From assembly GCA_018056045.1 (NCBI GenBank), contig JAGPGI010000145.1:1-7001 (forward strand): a stretch of 7,001 bases of DNA, read 5' to 3'. The notes beneath the pieces were generated by a model. The model was not told where the DNA came from and did no database searches. It saw only the letters and a program-made list of their open reading frames with translations. The position numbers and the translations under genes were made by a program. Source of the DNA: Paracoccus sp. (in: a-proteobacteria). Lineage in GTDB: Bacteria; Pseudomonadota; Alphaproteobacteria; Rhodobacterales; Rhodobacteraceae. Of the stretch, positions 1 through 6,060 are shown piece by piece. Every line of letters starts with the position of its first letter. Positions within the stretch are counted from its first letter, which is position 1.

Positions 1-656
1 CCGGCCTTGTTCACCTCGGCCATCAGCTCCATGCCCTTCTGGCCGGATGCCTCGCCCGGCTCGCCGCCATTGGCGATGCCCGCCGCCATGACCGAGATGA
101 TCGCCTGCGCCGAGGCGCGCGGATCGCCGGCCAAAGCAAAGGCATTGGCGAATTCGGGCTTGCTCAGGTCTTTCCAGGTCTGGGGGCCTTCCTCGATCAG
201 GTCGGTGTTCACGCCAAAGGCCATGACGCCGTAATAGTCGCCATACCAGTGGCCGTCCGCATCCTTGGCATCGTCGGGGATCGTGTCCCAGGTCGCGACC
301 TTATAGGGCTGGGTCAGCCCCTCGGTCTTGGCCTGAGGGCCAAAGGACAGGCCGACGTCGATCACGTCGGGCGCCTGCGGGCCCTTGTTGTCCTTGTTGG
401 CGCGGATCGCCTCAAGCTCATCGGCCGAACCGGCATCGGGGTTCAGCTCATTGACCTGAATTTCGGGGTATTTCTTCTTGAAGCCCTCGATCACGGCGCC
501 ATAGCCACACCAGTCATGCGGCAGGGCGATGGTGGTCAGCATGCCCTCGGCCTTGGCAGCCTCTTCCAGCGCCGCCAGATCCTGCGCCTGCGCCACACCC
601 GAACCGGCCAGCGCCATCAAAGCGGCAAGCCCCGCCGCGGTCGATTGAATTTTCAT
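1..656 (-). CDS. ABC transporter periplasmic substrate-binding protein (partial, C-terminus outside window)
   Basis: The visible part is 218 codons from an ATG at 656-654. Residues 1-24 form a Sec signal peptide: a short Lys start, an Ala/Leu/Gly-rich core, and a likely cleavage site after VAQA at residue 24. The mature part begins QDLAALEEAAKAEG. It continues with ALPHDWCGYG, a PDAGSADELEAI stretch, PDVIDVGLSFGPQAK, and WYGDYYGVMAFGVNTDLIEEG. This is the layout of the iron/polyamine-type extracellular binding proteins (COG1840/PotD-like, solute-binding family), which capture a solute in the periplasm and hand it to an inner-membrane permease. The solute cannot be read from the sequence. A Shine-Dalgarno GGGGAG (bases 665-670) sits 8 bases before the ATG and supports this start. 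Permease and ATPase genes would be expected further left, outside the window. The family call is firm; substrate assignment is not. Confidence 0.88.
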   Translation of the reverse strand, partial: MKIQSTAAGLAALMALAGSGVAQAQDLAALEEAAKAEGMLTTIALPHDWCGYGAVIEGFKKKYPEIQVNELNPDAGSADELEAIRANKDNKGPQAPDVIDVGLSFGPQAKTEGLTQPYKVATWDTIPDDAKDADGHWYGDYYGVMAFGVNTDLIEEGPQTWKDLSKPEFANAFALAGDPRASAQAIISVMAAGIANGGEPGEASGQKGMELMAEVNKA

Positions 657-680
657 GTGGTCAACTCCCCGTTTCCTTAT

Positions 681-715
681 GCGCCGCGTTGCGGCAGGCT
701 GCCTGTTAGCGGCGC
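681..715 (-). repeat. Inverted repeat (hairpin) in the putative leader of the binding-protein gene
   Basis: Arms gcgccgc (681-687) and gcggcgc (709-715) are perfectly complementary over 7 bases. The 21-base spacer contains a second perfect odd palindrome, CAGGC-T-GCCTG (695-705). The outer arm ends 10 bases before the Shine-Dalgarno of the binding-protein gene. No T-run follows on the minus strand, so it does not look like a terminator. It may be an operator, an mRNA-stabilising leader hairpin, or chance in GC-rich DNA. Confidence 0.4.
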
Positions 716-723
716 CGGATGAC

Positions 724-752
724 AGTCTTGCGACACGGTCCCGAAAACGCAA
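724..752 (-). promoter_or_regulatory. Weak candidate promoter for the binding-protein gene
   Basis: On the minus strand, TTGCGT (752-747) and AAGACT (729-724) are separated by 17 bases, each matching 3 of 6 consensus positions. They lie in a locally A/T-richer patch (about 741-776) in otherwise GC-rich DNA and upstream of the leader hairpin. The 138-base gap to the preceding co-oriented gene makes a separate promoter plausible. The match is weak and could be chance; the two genes might instead be co-transcribed. Confidence 0.2.
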
Positions 753-794
753 AGGTTTTTTCCCGAATTGCCCAAACCGGCAGGGTCGTTGACG

Positions 795-1649
795 TCAGGG
801 AACCAGCGACAGATCGACATGCATGATCTTGCCGCCCACGCGATAGACCGCGGCGACACGCTGCCCGGCCTGCGCCGGATGCAGCGAGCCCAGCGAGCCC
901 AGCGAAATGACCGAACCGGGCTTCAGATCATAGCCGCCATGCTCGACCAGCCACAGCACGACATCCAGCGGATGCTCCAGCAGCATGTCGGCCTGCGCGC
1001 TGTCGACGGTCTTGCCATCGACGCGCAGGCTGACGGTCAGCCCGGCCAGATCGCTGATCGGGTCCTTGAGGTCGGCAATGGCGATGCCGCGCCCCAGCAC
1101 CCCGCGCCAGGGCGTCACCCCATAGGCCGCCATCAGCGGCCCGGTCGGCGTCACGCCCTTTTGCAGCGCCAGGTCGGGCAACTCGACAAAGGGACGCAGA
1201 TCCTTCAGCGCCGCCGCCGCCTCTTCGCGGGTCTTGGCCTGCATGATCGCGGCATCGCCCACGGTGACGATCAGATCGGCCTCGTAGAAGGGCGTCCGGC
1301 TGCCCGCCATGCTGACCCGCGCACCATCGGGCAGCAGCATCGGCGCGAAGAGCGCCCCCGCGACAGGAGCCTCGATGCCAAACTTTTCCTGCGCAGGTTT
1401 CGAGGTGAAGCCGACCTTGACGCCCACCGGGGCGCCCAGTTCGGCCTCGAGGACGCTGCGGAAGGTGGCATAGGCGCATAGCCCGTCCTCAAGCGTGCGG
1501 ACCTGCGGATCGGGCAGGCGCTGGCCGGCGATCCAGCCGCGCGCGGCATTCTGCATCAGCGAACCATCGGGACAGGCGGCCTGACCCGCACCTGCGAAAC
1601 CCGCCCCTGCGAACGGCAGCAGGAATGCCCCCAGAGCCAACCATTTCAT
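795..1649 (-). CDS. Exported 2-keto-4-pentenoate hydratase-fold protein (MhpD/FAH-like)
   Basis: This 284-aa protein has the hydratase/decarboxylase fold of MhpD and 4-oxalocrotonate decarboxylase, which act on 2-hydroxy-dienoates from aromatic ring cleavage. Visible family features are GVKVGFTSK (residues 76-84, with the conserved Lys78), a divergent metal-ligand pair Glu123/Asp125 in FYEADLIV where the family usually has E-x-E, Glu156 in [10 protein letters not shown], and [11 protein letters not shown] near the C-terminus. Unlike cytosolic relatives it begins with a signal peptide ([17 protein letters not shown], likely cut around residues 21-25). The only two cysteines, Cys26 and Cys58, fall in the mature N-terminal part and could form a periplasmic disulfide. 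GAGG (1657-1660) lies 7 bases before the ATG and supports this start. No other aromatic-degradation gene is visible nearby, so the substrate is unknown. Fold assignment is good; catalytic activity is inferred. Confidence 0.82.
   Translation of the reverse strand: MKWLALGAFLLPFAGAGFAGAGQAACPDGSLMQNAARGWIAGQRLPDPQVRTLEDGLCAYATFRSVLEAELGAPVGVKVGFTSKPAQEKFGIEAPVAGALFAPMLLPDGARVSMAGSRTPFYEADLIVTVGDAAIMQAKTREEAAAALKDLRPFVELPDLALQKGVTPTGPLMAAYGVTPWRGVLGRGIAIADLKDPISDLAGLTVSLRVDGKTVDSAQADMLLEHPLDVVLWLVEHGGYDLKPGSVISLGSLGSLHPAQAGQRVAAVYRVGGKIMHVDLSLVP
882..905. repeat. 9-base tandem repeat inside the hydratase-like gene
   Basis: The unit cagcgagcc occurs at 882-890 and 891-899, followed by a partial copy cagcga (900-905). 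On the minus strand it encodes the tandem Ser-Leu-Gly run SLGSLGSL (residues 249-256). The unit length keeps the reading frame. It lies in the segment where the family carries its conserved G-S-L/G-A-L motif. Confidence 0.75.
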
Positions 1650-1805
1650 ACCCAGACCTCACCCGTATTCCTGATCCGGAACGATGCCGCAATGCGACGC
1701 GACTGTCACCGGGATTCTTCAGCCTGCGTTTGCATGACCCGGCCCGGCTTTGCATCCCCCGCGCCATCCCCTAGAAGGGCGGGACCCCAAACGACAAGGG
1801 CTGGC
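1650..1805. promoter_or_regulatory. Divergent intergenic region between the hydratase-like gene and mutS
   Basis: This 156-base gap must hold the start signals for two divergent genes. The Shine-Dalgarno of the hydratase-like gene (GAGG, 1657-1660, minus strand) and that of mutS (AAGGG, 1796-1800, plus strand) are clear. No convincing -35/-10 pair was found for either gene. A direct repeat TTTGCAT occurs at 1729-1735 and 1749-1755, exactly 20 bases apart, flanking a CCGG-C-CCGG palindrome (1739-1747). Whether it binds a regulator is unknown. Confidence 0.5.
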
Positions 1806-4442
1806 ATGAGCGACCAACCGACCCCGATGATGGCGCAGTATCTGGCGATCCGCGAGGCCAATCCCGGCGCGCTGCTGTTCTATCGCATGGGCGACTTCTA
1901 CGAGATGTTCTTTGACGATGCCGTCGCCGCCTCGGCCGCGCTGGATATCGCGCTGACCAAGCGCGGAACGCATCAGGGCGAACCGATCCCGATGTGCGGC
2001 GTGCCGGTCCATGCCGCCGAAAGCTATCTTCTGACGCTGATCCGCAAGGGGTTTCGCGTCGCCATCGCCGAACAGATCGAGGACCCCGCCGAGGCCAAGA
2101 AGCGCGGTGCGAAATCCGTCGTCGCCCGTGATGTCGTCCGCCTTGTCACCCCCGGCACCCTGACCGAGGAAACCCTGCTTGAGGCACGGCGCCACAATTT
2201 TCTGGCGAGTTTCGCCACCGTGCGCGACGACTCCGCCCTGGCCTGGGTTGATATCTCGACCGGCGAATTCCGCGTCATGCCCTGCCCACCCGCGCGGCTT
2301 GGCCCGGAACTGGCCCGCCACGCCCCGCGCGAATTGCTGGCCGCCGAGGGGGCGCGCCTTGACGATATCGCGCTTGAGGCCGGCGCCGCGCTGACCGAAC
2401 TGCCCGCCGGCAGCTTTGATTCCGGCGCCGCGCAGCGCCGCCTTGGCGCGATGTTCAATGTCGAGACACTGGACGGGTTCGGCAATTTCAGCCGCTCCGA
2501 GCTGGCCGCCATGGGCGCCATCGCCGATTATCTGGACCTGACCCAGAAAGGCCGGATGCCGCTGATCCGCCCCCCCGTGCGCGAAGCCATGGGCGGCGCC
2601 ATGCAGATCGACGCCGCGACCCGGCGCAATCTGGAACTGACCCAGGCCCTGTCCGGCGGGCGCGAGGGCAGCCTTCTGGCCGCCATCGACCGCACCGTGA
2701 CCGCGGGCGGCGCGCGGCTGCTCGAGCGGCGGATCAGCGCCCCCTCGCGCGAGCTGGGGCTGATCCATGCCCGCCAATCCGCTGTCGCACATCTGGTCGA
2801 GGACCCGCGCCTGACCGCCGATCTGCGCGACGCGCTCAGCCGTGCCCCCGACATGGACCGGGCATTGTCGCGGCTGGCCTTGGAGCGCGGCGGCCCGCGC
2901 GATCTGGCCGCGATCCGCGCCGGTCTGACCCAAGGCGCCGCCATCGCCGCCATGCTGGGCGATGACGGGATCGTGGTGTTGGCCGAGGCCGCGCGCGACC
3001 TGACCGGCCATGACGCCTTGATCGACCTGCTGGATGATGCGCTGGTGGCGGAACCCCCGCTTTTGACCCGCGACGGCGGCTTTACCGCGACCGGCTATGA
3101 TGCCGATCTGGACGAAACCCGGCGTCTGCGCGACGAGGGGCGCGGCGTGATCGCCGGCATGCAGGCCGACTATATCGCCGAAACCGGCGTCACCAGCCTG
3201 AAGATCAAGCACAACAACGTGCTGGGCTATTTCATCGAGACCACCTCGACGCACGCCGAAAAGATGCTGGCCGCGCCGCTGAACGCGCGTTTCATCCACC
3301 GCCAGACCACCGCCAACCAGATCCGCTTCACCACGGTCGAACTGTCGGAACTGGAAACCCGCATCCTGAACGCCCGCGACCGCGCCTTGGACATCGAACG
3401 CGAGGTCTTTGCCCGCCTGACCCGCGCCGTGCTGGACCGCGCCGGCGCCATTGGTCAGGCTGCCCGCGCGCTGGCCGAGATCGACCTCAGCGCCGCCTTC
3501 GCCGATCTCGCTTCGGGCGAGGGCTGGACGCGCCCGCAGGTCGATGAAAGCCGCGCCTTTGTGATCACGGGCGGCCGCCACCCGGTCGTCGAACGCGCGC
3601 TGAAACGCAAGGGCGAAGCCTTCGTTGCCAATGACTGCGCCCTGACCCAAGGCGATACCCCGGCGATCTGGCTGCTGACCGGCCCGAACATGGCCGGCAA
3701 ATCGACATTCCTGCGCCAGAACGCACTGATTGCCATCCTTGCCCAAGCGGGCGGCTTTGTCCCCGCCGCCCAAGCCCATATCGGGCTGGTCAGCCAGCTT
3801 TTCAGCCGCGTCGGCGCGGCGGACGATCTGGCGCGCGGCCGCTCGACTTTCATGGTCGAGATGGTCGAGACCGCCGCGATCCTGAATCAGGCCGACGATC
3901 ACGCGCTGGTGATCCTTGACGAGATCGGGCGCGGCACCGCGACCTGGGACGGGCTTTCCATCGCCTGGGCGGTGATGGAGCATCTGCACGCCAAGAACCG
4001 CTGCCGGGCGCTGTTTGCCACCCATTACCACGAGATGACCGCGCTGTCCGCCCGCCTGCCCGGGGTCGAGAACGCCACCGTCGCCGTCCGCGAATGGGAA
4101 GGCGAGGTGATCTTTCTGCACGAGGTCAGAAAGGGCGCCGCCGACCGCTCATACGGGGTGCAGGTCGCGCGTCTGGCGGGCCTGCCGCCTTCGGTCGTCG
4201 AACGCGCCCGCGAAATCCTGCACCAGCTTGAAAACGGCGAGGACAAGGGCGCAGGCCGGCCCGCAGCACTTCTGGACGATCTGCCGCTGTTTCGCGCGGC
4301 CCCCAGTCCCGCCCCCGCGCCCAAGACCCAGCCCTCGGCCATCGAGGAGCGGCTGCGCGCGCTGAACCCCGATGCGATCACCGCCCGCGAGGCGCTGGAT
4401 CTGGTCTATGAGCTCAGCGGGATGCTGAAGGAAAAGGCCTAG
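1806..4442 (+). CDS. mutS: DNA mismatch repair protein MutS
   Basis: This 878-aa protein recognises base mismatches and small loops after replication and, in an ATP-dependent way, recruits MutL. The N-terminal mismatch-reading motif is Phe31-Tyr32-Glu33. Connector, core and clamp domains follow. The ABC-type ATPase has Walker [10 protein letters not shown] (625-633), STFMVEM (680-686), Walker [12 protein letters not shown] (701-711) and the FATHYHEM switch with His740. A helix-turn-helix region starts near 783 ([12 protein letters not shown]). A Pro/Ala linker leads to the C-terminal tetramerisation segment (about 840-878). DLPLF (825-829) resembles a sliding-clamp binding motif. The frame stays open upstream to 1692, but the start at 1806 is preferred: AAGGG lies 5 bases before it and [13 protein letters not shown] matches the usual MutS beginning, while the extra 38 residues look non-coding. 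Length is normal for the family. No damage is visible. Confidence 0.98.
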   Translation: MSDQPTPMMAQYLAIREANPGALLFYRMGDFYEMFFDDAVAASAALDIALTKRGTHQGEPIPMCGVPVHAAESYLLTLIRKGFRVAIAEQIEDPAEAKKRGAKSVVARDVVRLVTPGTLTEETLLEARRHNFLASFATVRDDSALAWVDISTGEFRVMPCPPARLGPELARHAPRELLAAEGARLDDIALEAGAALTELPAGSFDSGAAQRRLGAMFNVETLDGFGNFSRSELAAMGAIADYLDLTQKGRMPLIRPPVREAMGGAMQIDAATRRNLELTQALSGGREGSLLAAIDRTVTAGGARLLERRISAPSRELGLIHARQSAVAHLVEDPRLTADLRDALSRAPDMDRALSRLALERGGPRDLAAIRAGLTQGAAIAAMLGDDGIVVLAEAARDLTGHDALIDLLDDALVAEPPLLTRDGGFTATGYDADLDETRRLRDEGRGVIAGMQADYIAETGVTSLKIKHNNVLGYFIETTSTHAEKMLAAPLNARFIHRQTTANQIRFTTVELSELETRILNARDRALDIEREVFARLTRAVLDRAGAIGQAARALAEIDLSAAFADLASGEGWTRPQVDESRAFVITGGRHPVVERALKRKGEAFVANDCALTQGDTPAIWLLTGPNMAGKSTFLRQNALIAILAQAGGFVPAAQAHIGLVSQLFSRVGAADDLARGRSTFMVEMVETAAILNQADDHALVILDEIGRGTATWDGLSIAWAVMEHLHAKNRCRALFATHYHEMTALSARLPGVENATVAVREWEGEVIFLHEVRKGAADRSYGVQVARLAGLPPSVVERAREILHQLENGEDKGAGRPAALLDDLPLFRAAPSPAPAPKTQPSAIEERLRALNPDAITAREALDLVYELSGMLKEKA

Positions 4443-4446
4443 GCCT
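4435..4446. repeat. 12-base perfect palindrome joining two convergent stop codons
   Basis: AGGCCTAGGCCT is its own reverse complement. It contains the mutS stop TAG (4440-4442), and its last base is the final base of the opposing Anbu stop codon (4448-4446, TGA). Only 3 bases separate the two genes. There is no T-run on either side, so it does not look like an ordinary bidirectional terminator. Confidence 0.7.
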
Positions 4447-5171
4447 CAGATCTGGATATTGACGAAACTGTCGCGCAGCGCCGCCGACCAGGCCGCCGAC
4501 ATCGCCATGAAGGCCTGATCGCCCTCTTCGATGCGGCGGCGCTGGCTGACGCGGCAGTCGTCGCGCTCGATGACCGCCAGATCCAGCGGCATCCCCACCG
4601 AAAGGTTTGACCGCAGCGTCGAATCCATCGACAAAAGCACCGCCTTTTTCGCATCCGACAGGCTGGTTTCGGGCGTCACCACCCGGTCAAGGATGGGCTT
4701 GCCGTATTTGTGCTCGCCGATCTGCAGATAGGGCGTGTCGTCGGTCGCCTCGATGAAGTTCCCCTCGGGATAGATCAGGAACAGGCGCATGGTGCCGCCG
4801 GCGCGCTGGCCGGCGACGATCATGCTGGCGCTGGCCTGCTGGCTGAGGTCGCGGCACTGCTCGGTGATGTCGCGGCGGGTGCGGTTCAGCGTATTGCCGA
4901 TGATCGTGGCGACCTGCAGCATCGTCTGCGCCCGCATGATCGAGCTGGTCTCGTCGGCATCGGGGGCCTCGATCGCCTCTTGCAGGCGCGCCAGCGTGGT
5001 CTGCGTGACCGACAGGCTGCCCGCCGTCATGATCACGATCACCCGCTCGCCCGGGTTCTCGAAATGGAACATCTTGCGATAGGTCGAGATATTATCCAGC
5101 CCTGCATTGGTGCGGGTATCGGACAGCAACACAAGCCCCGCATTCAGCTTGAGTCCGACGCAATAAGTCAT
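4446..5171 (-). CDS. anbu: Anbu, proteasome-like beta-subunit protease
   Basis: This 241-aa protein is Anbu (ancestral beta subunit, COG3484), a bacterial N-terminal-nucleophile hydrolase homologous to the 20S proteasome and HslV. It starts MTYCVGLKLNAGL; removing Met1 would expose the Thr nucleophile with no propeptide. Numbered from that Thr as 1, Asp17 (in SDTRTNAG) and Lys32 (in STYRKMF) complete the proteasome catalytic set. GSLSVTQTTLARLQEA, YPEGNFIEATDDTPYLQIGEHKYGKPILD and the DSTLRSNLSVGMPLDLAVI segment are typical of the family. The frame is open further upstream to 5519, but that stretch overlaps the transglutaminase gene, and the family N-terminus fixes the start at 5171. A weak GGA lies 7 bases before it. 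It is the last gene of a minus-strand operon, 64 bases after the transglutaminase gene. Known Anbu proteins assemble into oligomers; natural substrates are not established. Confidence 0.95.
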   Translation of the reverse strand: MTYCVGLKLNAGLVLLSDTRTNAGLDNISTYRKMFHFENPGERVIVIMTAGSLSVTQTTLARLQEAIEAPDADETSSIMRAQTMLQVATIIGNTLNRTRRDITEQCRDLSQQASASMIVAGQRAGGTMRLFLIYPEGNFIEATDDTPYLQIGEHKYGKPILDRVVTPETSLSDAKKAVLLSMDSTLRSNLSVGMPLDLAVIERDDCRVSQRRRIEEGDQAFMAMSAAWSAALRDSFVNIQI

Positions 5172-5212
5172 GATTTTTTCCGAGGATTCGCGTTTCGCGG
5201 TCAGATAGAGGC

Positions 5213-5235
5213 GCCTGCGCGGCTGCGCAACAGGC
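5213..5235 (-). repeat. Hairpin between the transglutaminase and Anbu genes
   Basis: Directly after the transglutaminase stop codon, the minus strand reads TGCGC-AGCC-GCGCA, a 5-bp stem with a 4-base loop, flanked by GCC and GGC that can extend it past a 3-base bulge. No T-run follows, so a terminator is unlikely. It may stabilise or cleave the operon message, or tune Anbu level relative to the upstream genes. It could also be chance in GC-rich sequence. Confidence 0.4.
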
Positions 5236-6048
5236 TTATTGCTCCTGCTCCATTTCCTCGACCTGCACGCGCACGTCCAGACTTTCCTCGCCCGAACCAA
5301 AGGTCGTGCCCCGGACCGGCGCCGCATCCTGCGCGTCATAGCCCGATCCCAGCCGCACGTAGCGGTCATCCGGGCAGCAGGCATTGGCCGCGTCAAAGCC
5401 GACCCAGCCCAGCGATCCGACATGGATCTCGGCCCAGGCATGGGCGGCGTCATGGGGCGTGCCATCGGCGTTGGAATGCAGATAGCCCGAGACATAGCGC
5501 GCCGGCATTCCGTGGACATGGGCGCAGGCGATCAGCGCATGGGCATGGTCCTGACAGACCCCCTGCCCCAGCGCCAGCGCCTCGGCGGCGGTGGTCACCG
5601 GTTCGGTGACGCCCGGCACATAGGCGATGGCCTCGCTGACGGCGGCGGCAAGCTTGTGGGCCAGATCCAGCGCATCCTCGCCCGAGACGGACTGCGCAAG
5701 CTCGCGCAGCGCGGCATCGGGCTTGGTCAGCGCGGTGTCGCGCAGATAGACCAGCGGATTGATCGACTCGCGATGGCCGCGCAGCACGCCGGCGGTATCG
5801 CGGGTCTCGATCAGGCCCGAGATGGTGACGGTGACCTCTTCGACCGGGCCGCGCACGGTCCAGGCCTCGATCCAGTCGCCGGCACCGTCGCGGAAGGCCG
5901 CGCCGCGTTCGCCGTCGGTGACGGCGATGGACCAGTCGCTGACGCGCTGGCCCTCATGCGCCGAGGGCGTCAGCCGCAGGCTTTGCACAAGCCCACGCAC
6001 CGGCTGGTCATAGCGATAGCTGGTCTCATGGGTGATTTTCAGCTTCAT
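5236..6048 (-). CDS. Transglutaminase-like protein of the Anbu cluster
   Basis: This 270-aa protein has the bacterial transglutaminase-like layout: an N-terminal beta-rich domain (residues 1 to about 95, starting MKLKITHETSYRYDQPVRG) and a C-terminal papain-like transglutaminase core. The triad is intact: Cys165 in GQGVCQDHAHALI, His203 in AHAWAEIHV, and Asp219 in GWVGFDAANA. The family can cross-link, cleave or transfer at amide bonds; many bacterial members are thought to be proteases or amidases. There is no signal peptide or membrane segment, so it probably acts in the cytoplasm. The tail is acidic (EEMEQEQ). The start is set by AAGGGGG, which overlaps the stop codon of the upstream alpha-E gene and lies 7 bases before the ATG; the intergenic gap is 12 bases, suggesting coupled translation. 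It sits between alpha-E and Anbu, as in known Anbu clusters. Its substrate is unknown. Confidence 0.93.
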   Translation of the reverse strand: MKLKITHETSYRYDQPVRGLVQSLRLTPSAHEGQRVSDWSIAVTDGERGAAFRDGAGDWIEAWTVRGPVEEVTVTISGLIETRDTAGVLRGHRESINPLVYLRDTALTKPDAALRELAQSVSGEDALDLAHKLAAAVSEAIAYVPGVTEPVTTAAEALALGQGVCQDHAHALIACAHVHGMPARYVSGYLHSNADGTPHDAAHAWAEIHVGSLGWVGFDAANACCPDDRYVRLGSGYDAQDAAPVRGTTFGSGEESLDVRVQVEEMEQEQ

Positions 6049-6060
6049 GGCATCGCCCCC

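Noticed and set aside
249..722. 157-codon plus-strand frame opposite the binding-protein gene
   Set aside because: It is an antisense shadow of a clear solute-binding protein with a signal peptide.
741..776. Possible intrinsic terminator around a T-run (755-761) on the plus strand
   Set aside because: No GC-rich stem precedes the T-run and no plus-strand gene ends there. On the minus strand it is an A-run, so it cannot terminate the hydratase-like gene.
790..797. Palindrome TGACGTCA at the stop codon of the hydratase-like gene
   Set aside because: It is only 8 bases, overlaps the coding end, and has no second copy or promoter context. Most likely chance.
768..1481. 237-codon plus-strand frame opposite the hydratase-like gene
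   Set aside because: It is an antisense shadow. The minus-strand gene has a ribosome-binding site, a signal peptide and family motifs, while this frame has none.
795..1649. Lipoprotein assignment for the hydratase-like protein based on Cys26
   Set aside because: The residues before Cys26 (GQAA) lack the Leu/Val/Ile expected at position -3 of a lipobox, so ordinary signal peptidase I cleavage is more likely.
1692..1805. 38-residue N-terminal extension of MutS
   Set aside because: It is rich in Cys/Arg/Pro with no family similarity, and it overlaps the putative promoter region. The ATG at 1806 has a good ribosome-binding site and the expected MutS N-terminus.
1719..4121. An 800-codon open frame on the minus strand, antisense to mutS
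   Set aside because: The protein is low in recognisable motifs, rich in Gly/Gln/Ala/His, and lies wholly within a clearly functional mutS. Long antisense frames are expected where third codon positions are GC-biased.
5172..5519. 116-residue N-terminal extension of Anbu
   Set aside because: It overlaps the transglutaminase gene on the same strand in another frame, is Arg/Met-rich, and would bury the catalytic Thr that must be N-terminal.
4710..5609. 299-codon plus-strand frame opposite the Anbu and transglutaminase genes
   Set aside because: It is an Arg/His/Pro-rich translation spanning two well-supported genes on the other strand, with no recognisable domain.
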